From assembly GCA_017450605.1 (NCBI GenBank), contig JAFSTG010000100.1:1-45209 (forward strand): DNA of 45,209 bases, read 5' to 3'. Under the pieces are notes generated by a model. That model did no database searches. It saw nothing but the letters and a program-made list of their open reading frames with translations, and was not told the DNA's origin. Shown one piece after another: positions 1 through 7,791 of this stretch (the first letter of the stretch is position 1; each line of letters opens with the position of its first letter). Both the position numbers and the translations under genes were made by a program. The stretch is from Paludibacteraceae bacterium. GTDB taxonomy: Bacteria; Bacteroidota; Bacteroidia; Bacteroidales; Paludibacteraceae.

Positions 1-1
1 A

Positions 2-49
2 CCTCAACCTCAACCACAGCCTCAACCTCAGCCTCAACCTCAACCTCAA
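2..49 (+). repeat. CCTCAA/CCTCAG hexanucleotide tandem repeat (Pro-Gln codons)
   Basis: Eight consecutive six-base units are present, mostly CCTCAA with one CCTCAG and one CCACAG. They are read in frame as eight Pro-Gln pairs of the membrane protein that runs to 571. The array reaches the left edge, so the true unit number is unknown. Hexamer arrays can change length by slippage without shifting the frame. Confidence 0.9.
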
Positions 50-571
50 CCCGAAACACAATCGGCTCCGGAGAAATCGTCCGAAAGAATAGTTGTTGAT
101 ACCGGCTCATATACCAAAGATAACATTGTAAAGAAAGAGCGGAATGTAATATTGACAGCCTTATTGTGGTTGCTACTCGCTATTAGCGGTGCATTGGCTA
201 TTTTTTGCTTTACTAACAGCGATTTGAGCTTATTTATTTTTGCTGACAATGCACACCAGCAACTATATTTCTATACCGTTAATCAATACTCTGATTATTA
301 TCCTATGGCACTTATAGCTATAGGGGCAATGTGGACATTCAACGTCATCGCAATAGCGATGCTGTTAAAATGGAAAAAAGCCGGATATTGGATTGTGGTA
401 GCGAGTTCTGTCGTTCAAGTTATTATATTATGGTATTTATCAACTCTCGGAGGTGAAAACACACCTGAGTTGTATATGTCAATTGTGATTGTTGTTTTAT
501 TACCATTGTTGCTGCGTGGCATGCTTGCCATCAAAAAGAACGGCATTAGTTGTTGGAGCCAGTTAGATTAG
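2..571 (+). CDS. Membrane protein with N-terminal Pro-Gln tail (5' end outside the window)
   Basis: The reading frame is open from the left edge and ends at TAG 569-571; 189 residues are visible. A (PQ)8 stretch is followed by a polar linker and about four hydrophobic segments, at roughly visible residues 50-70, 95-120, 125-145 and 157-175. No ATG lies between the edge and the first membrane segment, and the TTG at 152 would cut off the tail, so the gene almost certainly starts upstream. The family is not recognised. Proline-rich tails before membrane bundles are common in secretion and envelope proteins. It sits 76 bp before the FHA protein on the same strand and is probably part of the same operon, where it could be a membrane component of the predicted secretion system; that is inference. 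Confidence 0.75.
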   Translation, partial: PQPQPQPQPQPQPQPQPETQSAPEKSSERIVVDTGSYTKDNIVKKERNVILTALLWLLLAISGALAIFCFTNSDLSLFIFADNAHQQLYFYTVNQYSDYYPMALIAIGAMWTFNVIAIAMLLKWKKAGYWIVVASSVVQVIILWYLSTLGGENTPELYMSIVIVVLLPLLLRGMLAIKKNGISCWSQLD

Positions 572-647
572 CCACTTATCCGATACCAAATTGTTCAAAT
601 TAAAAGTTTTATACAATTAGTCCCATACAAAAAACACTCTATTAGAT

Positions 648-1850
648 ATGGATTCTACTATTAAGAAAACAGTGTCAGGCTCGTTAGGAGCGGGTGTTAA
701 TTTCTTATTCGGCAATTCGAGTTCCTATTATATACTCGAGCATAAAGTCTCGTCGCGATATCATCAGCAAGGCGAGTCGCAAAAAATTATTGTTGACAAC
801 ATTCAAATAGGTCGTGCTGAAGATTGCGAGGTGCGTTTCGACGAAAGTTTCCGCACTGTCAGTCGCCATCATGCAGGTATTGTACGCGATGGCAATCAGT
901 GGAAACTCATTCACCTCTCAGAGAAGAACAGCACGCTTCTCAATGGGGTGAAAGTGCAAGACGAGTGGTACTTGCAAAATGGCGACGAGATTCAACTCTC
1001 TATCAATGGTCCGAAATTAGGATTTATAATTCCATCTCCAGCAACCACCAAGACCTTAGGACTTACAGCTCGCATGAATTTATTTCGGGAACAAGCACTC
1101 AAACCATATCGCACTGCCATAGTTATATTCTCTGTTTTACTCTTACTCATTATTGGAGGTGCCGTAGCCTACGGAGTGGTGATGAATGATAAGAACCAAC
1201 GGCAGGAACAAGAAATTGAAGAAGAAATAGCAAAAAGAGATTCAATAATCAGTAATCTACAGAAAGAGACCGAACAACAGCGTTATTTGATTGAAGAACA
1301 AATTGATGCTTTAAAAGAGCAAAAGAAACAATTAGATAAAGAAAGAGCAAATACTAAATCCGCTGAAGATAAGGCGAAAGATGCGATACAGAAATCAGAA
1401 GACATTCAAAAACAAATAGACGCTCTCGTAGATAAGCTTAACGAATTGCAAGCGGAACCACAACCGAAAGACGCACAAAATAATAGTAAAATTAAAATTG
1501 GAGACGTTATAAAAGTAGATGGAAAGGATTATATTGTTGCCAATGTAAATGACTCAGGCGAGCACGGATTCGCAATTTACGATGCAGGTGTCGGCGCATT
1601 ACCCTACTCTTATATAGAAAATAAAAAAATCCCTTCTATTGATGAATTTATGATTGTTTTTAAGAACAAGTCATCTCTAAAGTATTTTAGTGGTAGCTAT
1701 TGGAGTTCTAAAGTAAGAACCATGAGTTATTTTAATGGTTCAAATTTTGAAACGATGTATGTAGCTCAAACTGTCAATTTAGAAAATGGTGATATTTCCG
1801 AAGCAAATATTACCCGCAATTACGGTATCTTACTAATTCACAGGTTCTAA
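648..1850 (+). CDS. Membrane FHA protein with coiled coil and Lcl/DUF1566-like C-terminus
   Basis: The 400-residue protein has three parts. Residues about 45-115 form an FHA phosphothreonine-binding domain, with the IGRAEDCEV turn, S-R-H-H and the N-S-T-x-L-N-G loop. A single membrane helix lies at about 156-178 and a charged coiled coil at about 180-275. The final 120 residues contain Y-W-S-S and a closing aromatic strand, like Lcl/DUF1566-type C-type-lectin-fold domains; this last match is weak. With FHA inside the cell, the coiled coil and C-terminal domain would lie in the periplasm. The protein could bind phosphorylated partners of the downstream kinase and pass the signal across the inner membrane. 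ATG 648 is the first start after a 76-bp gap. The FHA and membrane calls are firm; the role is inferred from context. Confidence 0.85.
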   Translation: MDSTIKKTVSGSLGAGVNFLFGNSSSYYILEHKVSSRYHQQGESQKIIVDNIQIGRAEDCEVRFDESFRTVSRHHAGIVRDGNQWKLIHLSEKNSTLLNGVKVQDEWYLQNGDEIQLSINGPKLGFIIPSPATTKTLGLTARMNLFREQALKPYRTAIVIFSVLLLLIIGGAVAYGVVMNDKNQRQEQEIEEEIAKRDSIISNLQKETEQQRYLIEEQIDALKEQKKQLDKERANTKSAEDKAKDAIQKSEDIQKQIDALVDKLNELQAEPQPKDAQNNSKIKIGDVIKVDGKDYIVANVNDSGEHGFAIYDAGVGALPYSYIENKKIPSIDEFMIVFKNKSSLKYFSGSYWSSKVRTMSYFNGSNFETMYVAQTVNLENGDISEANITRNYGILLIHRF

Positions 1851-1892
1851 CCAAATTATTATAGTACATTTATATTTATATTTATATTTTAT

Positions 1893-3296
1893 ATGTCAGT
1901 AAAGGTTCGTATTTCTGCCCGCTGTGAGGCAGCAGGCAGACCCAACAACGAAGATAATTACTTAGTTTGTGAAGACCTTGCAGCAAACAAATGGGGGTTC
2001 CAAAGCGACAAGGTATTAGAATTAGGTGCCAAAGGCACTCTGCTATTAGTTTGCGATGGCATGGGCGGAATGAATGCAGGCGAGGTAGCAAGTGCCATTG
2101 CTACTGAAACTATAAAGCAATGGTTTGCCACAGATCGGCTTACCGATGCAGTGTTAGCAGACGATATTAGTCGCTGCGACTACATACGCCGAGCAATACA
2201 AGCCGCTGACACAGCAATTAAGACCGAAGGTCAGCGTGATGCCGCTAAACGCGGTATGGGGAGTACCGCCGTTATGGTATGGCTGTTAGATTGCAAAGCC
2301 TATGTAGGTTGGTGTGGCGATAGCCGTGCATATAAGTTCAATTCACAGATAGGTCTTGAGCAAATGAGTCACGACCATTCTTACGTTCAAGAATTGGTTG
2401 ACAAAGGTCAGTTATCGGCAGAGTTAGCATTCGATCATCCAAATAACAATATCATAACCCGTAGTCTTGGCGACCCTCGTGGCTTAGCGCAACCCGACAC
2501 TGCCGTGTTCGCTCTCAGCGAAAACGATATCGTGCTGCTTTGCAGCGATGGTCTCTGCGGTGTATTGCGCGACAACGAGATAGAAAGCATCATTCGGCTC
2601 AACACCACTTCAATGGAAATGCTTCGCGATACACTTTGGGAAGTATCGCGCCCCAAATGGCACGATAATGTAACTATCGTTTTAGCACAAGTTGTAGGAG
2701 GACAGCAATCGGTTTTTAATAATCCGCAAGGTTATGTTGAGGCATCGACAAATAACAAAGATGAACAACAGGCAAATAACAAAGATGACAAACAACAGGC
2801 AAATAACCCGCAGCAAAATGCAAATGCGCAAACTACAAAAAGGAACTCCTTAACTCTTGCAGGAATAAGAATCCCACCCGTGATATTCTATACTATATGT
2901 TTATTGCTCATCGCTATTCTCGCTGCGGCTGCTGTGCTTCTTCTGAAAGATTGGAATCGAAATGACAATCACGGCAACAAAAAACCGAACACGGAGGTAA
3001 CTCAAGAACATCAGAATGATGCCGCCCAACCTCAATCTTCCACAATAGATATAGATAAACAAATAAAAAATACAGAATTCAGCGATTCAACCTCATTAGA
3101 GCAACATATAGATTCTATTTTTGACTGGATTGATCAAAATAATGATAATTTAGCATCTAAAAAAGAGGGTATTAATAATCACCTCACTGATATAGGGAAT
3201 AAATATGGTGATAACGTTGGGGGTGCGGATGAATATTTTATAAAAGACGACTTAAAACATAAATTTGATTCACTTGTAAATCGTGTAAAGAAATGA
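1893..3296 (+). CDS. PP2C-family Ser/Thr protein phosphatase, membrane-anchored
   Basis: The 467-residue protein carries an N-terminal PP2C (PPM) domain of about 265 residues. Its metal-binding and catalytic motifs are intact: R-x-N-N-E-D-N near residue 20, V-C-D-G-M-G-G near 55, G-S-T-A-V, G-D-S-R-A-Y, C-S-D-G near 217 and H-D-N-V-T near 260. A Gln/Asn-rich linker, one membrane helix at about 329-352 and an acidic 110-residue tail follow. The phosphatase domain should face the cytoplasm and reverse phosphorylation by the kinase at 4017-5630. PP2C/kinase/FHA trios regulate type VI and some other secretion systems. The stop overlaps the next start by 4 bp (ATGA), so the two are translationally coupled. 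Confidence 0.95.
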   Translation: MSVKVRISARCEAAGRPNNEDNYLVCEDLAANKWGFQSDKVLELGAKGTLLLVCDGMGGMNAGEVASAIATETIKQWFATDRLTDAVLADDISRCDYIRRAIQAADTAIKTEGQRDAAKRGMGSTAVMVWLLDCKAYVGWCGDSRAYKFNSQIGLEQMSHDHSYVQELVDKGQLSAELAFDHPNNNIITRSLGDPRGLAQPDTAVFALSENDIVLLCSDGLCGVLRDNEIESIIRLNTTSMEMLRDTLWEVSRPKWHDNVTIVLAQVVGGQQSVFNNPQGYVEASTNNKDEQQANNKDDKQQANNPQQNANAQTTKRNSLTLAGIRIPPVIFYTICLLLIAILAAAAVLLLKDWNRNDNHGNKKPNTEVTQEHQNDAAQPQSSTIDIDKQIKNTEFSDSTSLEQHIDSIFDWIDQNNDNLASKKEGINNHLTDIGNKYGDNVGGADEYFIKDDLKHKFDSLVNRVKK

Positions 3297-3988
3297 AAAA
3301 AATATTAGTTATATTAATAAGCATAGCACTGCCATTGACTGTATTTGCCGATTTTAGGCAAGAATATCAAAAAGGGCAGGAGAATTATAAGAAGGGTAAA
3401 TACGAGAAGGCTCGTGATAATTTCATGAATGTACTTCAAGAGAAAGGCGTATATGCCAATGTGGTAGAATATTTACGGTTATGTAATGAGAAAATCTCTA
3501 ATAAATCTCAAAAGGAGATATCCAAACTCGAAATAAAAGTTTCTAATTTAGAGAGTACTCAGAAAATACATGAAAGAAAAATTATTTCTCTTCGCGATAG
3601 TATTAAGAACCTAAAAGACACTATAACTGAAGGTTTTTTAATACGCAATAATTTATTAAGGAATATTGAATCTCTCAACAAACAATTGACCGACACCATA
3701 AATGCATTAAAAAGCGCAAAAAGCAAAATTGATGAATTGAATGTAAAAATCTCACAAATGAAAGAAGCATTAGAAGAACAACCAAAAAATAATAAACAGG
3801 GCAAGAAAGGTAAAAAAACAGATGAAGAAAAATCAGAAAAGGATAGTAACACCAATAAAAACAGTAATTACGATTCTGAGCAAAAAGATGAGCAGGTGCA
3901 ACCGACAGATTCAACCCAAATCAACTCTCAAGGCAATCCAACTATCGATGGCGGAGGCACAAGTGTCGACACCCGCAGATCCAAATAA
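3293..3988 (+). CDS. Periplasmic TPR-like / coiled-coil protein
   Basis: The 231-residue protein begins with a cleavable signal peptide (MKK, hydrophobic core, ending V-F-A-D near residue 20). A short helical repeat resembling one TPR unit (YQKGQENYKKGKYEKARDNF) follows, then a long coiled coil at about 60-160, then a Lys/Glu/Asn/Gly-rich disordered tail. No enzyme motif is visible. The same TPR-type start, with K/Q-Y-x-x-A, is seen in the BACON protein at 5627-7213, so the two may be related periplasmic scaffolds. It overlaps the phosphatase gene by 4 bp and lies 28 bp before the kinase gene. Confidence 0.8.
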   Translation: MKKILVILISIALPLTVFADFRQEYQKGQENYKKGKYEKARDNFMNVLQEKGVYANVVEYLRLCNEKISNKSQKEISKLEIKVSNLESTQKIHERKIISLRDSIKNLKDTITEGFLIRNNLLRNIESLNKQLTDTINALKSAKSKIDELNVKISQMKEALEEQPKNNKQGKKGKKTDEEKSEKDSNTNKNSNYDSEQKDEQVQPTDSTQINSQGNPTIDGGGTSVDTRRSK

Positions 3989-4016
3989 CTAACACTTACA
4001 AACATTCATTTTAATC

Positions 4017-5630
4017 ATGCAACTTAGCGAAAACACATTATTTGCTGATAGATATCAGTTTGAACGGCTACTCGGAAGAGGAGGTTTTTCGGAAGTGTGG
4101 CTTGCCACCGACCAACTCACGCAACTGCAAGTAGCAGTTAAAGTATATGCACCCGGACAAGGTATGGACCAAGACGGACTCAAAGAGTTCAGCAAAGAAC
4201 TATCGAATGTATATAACCTTAACCATACCAACCTCATCAAGCCACAGCATGTCGATGCGTGGCAAAATATGCCATATCTCATAATGTCGTTTTGCAAGCA
4301 GGGCTCGTGCACCTCGAAAACCGGCAAAATGGAAGAAGAGCAGATATGGAGACTCATTCACGATGTCGCTGCCGGACTTGCCTACCTACATGCACAAGAT
4401 ATCATTCATCAGGACATCAAACCCGACAACATTCTCATCGACAACGATGGACATTATGTGATTACCGATTTCGGAATCAGCGTTCAAACTCGTTCAACTC
4501 TTCGTAAGAGTATGAATATCGCCAATGCAAGCGGCACCACCGCATATATGGCACCCGAGCGCTTTTCGGCAGAACCTACACCTGTAAAGGCAAGTGATAT
4601 ATGGTCGCTCGGAGCTACCGTATATGAACTGCTTACCGGCAAGGCACCATTCGGAGAAATTGGCGGAGGATTGCAGAAAAGCGGTGCCGACCTACCAACA
4701 ATTCACACACAGATATCTCCGGCTCTTAGACAAACCATTGCACTAATGCTCGCTCCCGAACCTTGGGATAGACCAACTGCCGCGGTGCTTACCGATTGGG
4801 CAGATAATCCTGCTGCTATCAAGTTTGCTATTAAGAATGTGAAAATGATAGGCTCGATGGCAAGTAATTCGTTCCTTAAAATATCACCGCAAACATTCGA
4901 TACCGACCCTACAGGCGGAGAACAAAAGGTATATATTAAGACTGAAGATAAGTGGACTTTTACCACCGACGATAAATGGATAAATGTAGAGCGAATAGGA
5001 GATACCGCACTCTGCATTAAGTATGGTGCCAACGAGACAGGAGAAAACCGCTCGGCTTCTATCAATGTTATATCAGGTGCTCGTGCAGCAGTAATTAGTC
5101 TCGACCAAAAGAGTCTGCCCAAACGCAACAAGAAACCACTTTATATTTCGCTTATCGTAGCAGGAGTGCTTGCATTTGTTATTGGAGTGGCACTATATAA
5201 TCATTACGGCATACAAGTGCCCAAACGAGTAGAGAGGCTTACAGCACTCTACATTGAAAAAGCCACAGGTTGCAAGCGCTTTATTGCCTCAATGAGTTAC
5301 AAAGACGAAGCAATGAAACTGCAGGGGCCGGTTCGAGCAATAGCAGAGGTAGAGGACTTGGAGAAAGCACCACTATTTGCTAAAACTAAACTTGCAGCAC
5401 AATCGCAACCGTTGCAAGCAGCATATTTAGACTCATGTCGTTCTGTCAGCCAAAAACTATTGCAAGAAATAAATATTGAGAAAAGCTATTTGCAACCCGG
5501 TGAAGAGACAGAACTGCTTAGGAACTTTATAACCAAAAGAAACAAAGTAGAGGATGTCATTTCTCAGTTCGATTCAGGCAAAACTGCTAAACAAATAAGC
5601 GAAGAAATAAAACAACAACTCGCCAAATGA
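4017..5630 (+). CDS. Ser/Thr protein kinase with BACON-like domain and one membrane helix
   Basis: The 537-residue protein carries a Hanks-type kinase domain at about 10-265. It has the glycine loop G-R-G-G-F-S-E-V, the ATP lysine K42, helix-C Glu 61, catalytic loop H131-Q-D-I-K-P-D-N, D151-F-G and the A-P-E motif. All catalytic residues are present, but the usual H-R-D arginine is Gln, making it a non-RD kinase. At about 285-367 there is a beta-rich domain with the BACON pattern: G-G-x-x-x-V-x-I-x-T, W-x-F, W-I-N-V and a final V-I-S-L-D-Q. A membrane helix at about 374-394 and a 140-residue helical tail follow. It probably phosphorylates FHA partners in the same operon. The stop overlaps the next start by 4 bp. 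Confidence 0.93.
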   Translation: MQLSENTLFADRYQFERLLGRGGFSEVWLATDQLTQLQVAVKVYAPGQGMDQDGLKEFSKELSNVYNLNHTNLIKPQHVDAWQNMPYLIMSFCKQGSCTSKTGKMEEEQIWRLIHDVAAGLAYLHAQDIIHQDIKPDNILIDNDGHYVITDFGISVQTRSTLRKSMNIANASGTTAYMAPERFSAEPTPVKASDIWSLGATVYELLTGKAPFGEIGGGLQKSGADLPTIHTQISPALRQTIALMLAPEPWDRPTAAVLTDWADNPAAIKFAIKNVKMIGSMASNSFLKISPQTFDTDPTGGEQKVYIKTEDKWTFTTDDKWINVERIGDTALCIKYGANETGENRSASINVISGARAAVISLDQKSLPKRNKKPLYISLIVAGVLAFVIGVALYNHYGIQVPKRVERLTALYIEKATGCKRFIASMSYKDEAMKLQGPVRAIAEVEDLEKAPLFAKTKLAAQSQPLQAAYLDSCRSVSQKLLQEINIEKSYLQPGEETELLRNFITKRNKVEDVISQFDSGKTAKQISEEIKQQLAK

Positions 5631-7213
5631 AACTAAAATCGATAATATCAGTCCTAACTTTTGCTGTCATAATGCCTGTCGATGCCGACGAGTGCGACAA
5701 CATCCGCCTTAAGGCACGACAGCTTTTTGAGGCTAAACAATACGAGCAAGCAAAAGCCGAATATGAGTCTTATTTGCGTAGCAGCGACTGTCCCGAGTCA
5801 GGCGAAGTAAAAAAGAATCTTGAGGAGTGCAAGCGGCAAATAGCAGCGAAAACTAAACAATCTGCAGAAAAGACCACTACACAATCTGCGTCTTTCAAAC
5901 TCAGCCGCAATACCTATACTGTAGAAGCAACGGTAGATAACACTTTGCAAATCTCATTCATTTCGGCACCTGCCGAATGGCATGTAGAGAGTTTGCCATC
6001 GTGGATTGAAGAAGCAATCGGCTCGAAAGACAGATACACAATAGAATTTTATATTGATGATAACTCCGGTGCCCAAGACCGCACAGGACAAATAGTATTC
6101 AAGGCTGATGACTCTTCAGCGAAAGCAGTCTGCACAATAAAGCAAGAAGGAATATTCATACCTTTCAGCGTTAGCAACGACTATATTGAGTTTACCGACA
6201 AAAAAGATGCTCGCACATTACATATTACATCCGATTACGCATGGCGAGTAGTTTCTTACCCTGATTGGCTGAGTGTTATGAGCAAGAATAACGACCTCTC
6301 TGTTCTATGTTCTCAAAACAACACAGAGTCGGCAAGAGAAGACGAGATAATAATAGAAAACTCGTTTGGCAAACGACTTACCATCGTTGTTGCACAAGAT
6401 AAAAGCAACGAGTTCATATATGCTACTCCTGATGCTGTTAACGATGATAATGGGGCTGGAGGCACAGCCACCGTTACAATTAAAGCAAGCAGAAACTGGC
6501 AGATAGATAGCACCCCCAATTGGTGTACTACTCAGCAGGATGGCAACAAACTTAAGATTACGATGCAGCGCAATAAAACCGGCTATCGCAGAGAAGGAGA
6601 TGTAAAAATTTCCATTTTCGTTCCTGACGGAACTCAGACGATGTCGTGGCCGCCAATAGAAGGAGGCGATTATAAAACTGCTATCATACACCTCAGGCAA
6701 GCACCAAGTCAGCAGTATGTAGAACTTTCAGTTTCGTCAATTAACGAACCAACTGGTAAGGGTGGCACTTCTACTATCAGTGTTGACACAAGCGAACCTA
6801 CATGGGAGATTGTTGATATGCCTGCTTGGTGCGAACTAACTGCTAAAACTTACAACTCATTCACCATTCATCTGCTCAATAATAATGGTGGTAATGCACG
6901 AGAAGCGCAACTTCGAGTAAAAGCCGGCACAGTTGTCAGAACACTTACGCTTAAACAGGCTGCACGCGAAAATTTTGTTACGGTTAGTGCCAACCTCGTC
7001 AACTCTTCAAAAAACGGAGGAAATATTACCATACGTGTGGAGAGTAGCGGCACATGGCGAGTTGTCAACCTACCCGACTGGTGCCATATAACGAGTCAAG
7101 ACAACAACTCGTTCACACTGAAAGTAGATTATAACGATGGGGCAGCACGCTCTGCCACAATAGCTGTATCTTCAGCAGGCACCAGAGAACAAATAAAAAT
7201 CAATCAAGATTAG
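5627..7213 (+). CDS. Secreted TPR protein with five tandem BACON-like domains
   Basis: The 528-residue protein has a signal peptide (about 1-20) and a TPR-like helical pair (about 24-75). Five beta-sandwich repeats of 80-100 residues follow, at roughly 90-175, 178-261, 262-363, 365-447 and 449-528. Each carries the BACON signature, with a G-G-x-x-x-I/V-x-I start, W-x-V/I, P-x-W and a closing strand ending near Q. BACON domains are known mostly as spacers or glycan- and mucin-binding modules of Bacteroidota surface proteins. Here there is no catalytic domain and the gene is embedded in a kinase/FHA/ATPase operon. That points to a periplasmic scaffold that may pair with the BACON-like domain of the kinase. 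There is no lipobox and no T9SS tail. Confidence 0.85.
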   Translation: MKLKSIISVLTFAVIMPVDADECDNIRLKARQLFEAKQYEQAKAEYESYLRSSDCPESGEVKKNLEECKRQIAAKTKQSAEKTTTQSASFKLSRNTYTVEATVDNTLQISFISAPAEWHVESLPSWIEEAIGSKDRYTIEFYIDDNSGAQDRTGQIVFKADDSSAKAVCTIKQEGIFIPFSVSNDYIEFTDKKDARTLHITSDYAWRVVSYPDWLSVMSKNNDLSVLCSQNNTESAREDEIIIENSFGKRLTIVVAQDKSNEFIYATPDAVNDDNGAGGTATVTIKASRNWQIDSTPNWCTTQQDGNKLKITMQRNKTGYRREGDVKISIFVPDGTQTMSWPPIEGGDYKTAIIHLRQAPSQQYVELSVSSINEPTGKGGTSTISVDTSEPTWEIVDMPAWCELTAKTYNSFTIHLLNNNGGNAREAQLRVKAGTVVRTLTLKQAARENFVTVSANLVNSSKNGGNITIRVESSGTWRVVNLPDWCHITSQDNNSFTLKVDYNDGAARSATIAVSSAGTREQIKINQD

Positions 7214-7219
7214 GCAAAT

Positions 7220-7771
7220 ATGAAAAAATTAACAGTTGGCACAAGTAGTGACTGCGACATAGTTGTTAAGGGTCAGTATGTCTCGCGGCATCATTGCATT
7301 CTCACAATAGATCGAAATGTTATCTCAATAGAAGACAACAATAGCACTAACGGCACATACGTTGATGGACATAAAATACACCATCGAACTACTCTTAAGA
7401 GAAATTCGAAAGTTATGTTAGGTCCAAAATATAAATTTGACTTTTCTGAATATGTATTCCAAACCTTACTTTATACAGGTGAAGACGAAACTTTACTTGC
7501 TTTTAACGAATCTATAGACTATAATACACTTAGAACCAAGCGGGGTGGTAGTGCTCGTCCGGTGGTAGATATACCTTCGAAAATAGAGATCAACGAAAAC
7601 CATGCCGAAATATATAAAAATGGAGAAAATGGAGCAGATTGGAAAGTGCCTCTCAAACGTAACATGGGTTCGAGAATAGGCGATAGCGTCGGACAAACAT
7701 TAGGATGCATCATATCTGCCATTATAATAGTAGTTGTATTAGCTATAGTATTTGCCATTTCACATGCTTAG
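7220..7771 (+). CDS. Small FHA protein with C-terminal membrane anchor
   Basis: The 183-residue protein has an N-terminal FHA domain at about 1-75, with V-G-T-S-S-D-C-D-I, V-S-R-H-H and N-S-T-N-G-T-Y-V, so the phosphopeptide-binding residues are intact. A linker of about 80 residues follows. A C-terminal hydrophobic helix at about 159-181 then gives a tail-anchored topology with FHA in the cytoplasm. It begins 6 bp after the BACON gene and ends 20 bp before the FHA-ATPase, whose own FHA domain is similar in size and spacing. It is a likely docking subunit that tethers phosphorylated partners at the membrane next to the soluble-looking ATPase. Confidence 0.92.
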   Translation: MKKLTVGTSSDCDIVVKGQYVSRHHCILTIDRNVISIEDNNSTNGTYVDGHKIHHRTTLKRNSKVMLGPKYKFDFSEYVFQTLLYTGEDETLLAFNESIDYNTLRTKRGGSARPVVDIPSKIEINENHAEIYKNGENGADWKVPLKRNMGSRIGDSVGQTLGCIISAIIIVVVLAIVFAISHA

Positions 7772-7791
7772 TTATTAAATATCATTATCTT

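Noticed and set aside
2-49. Hexamer repeats as a CRISPR array
   Set aside because: The units are contiguous six-base codon pairs without spacers, within an open reading frame.
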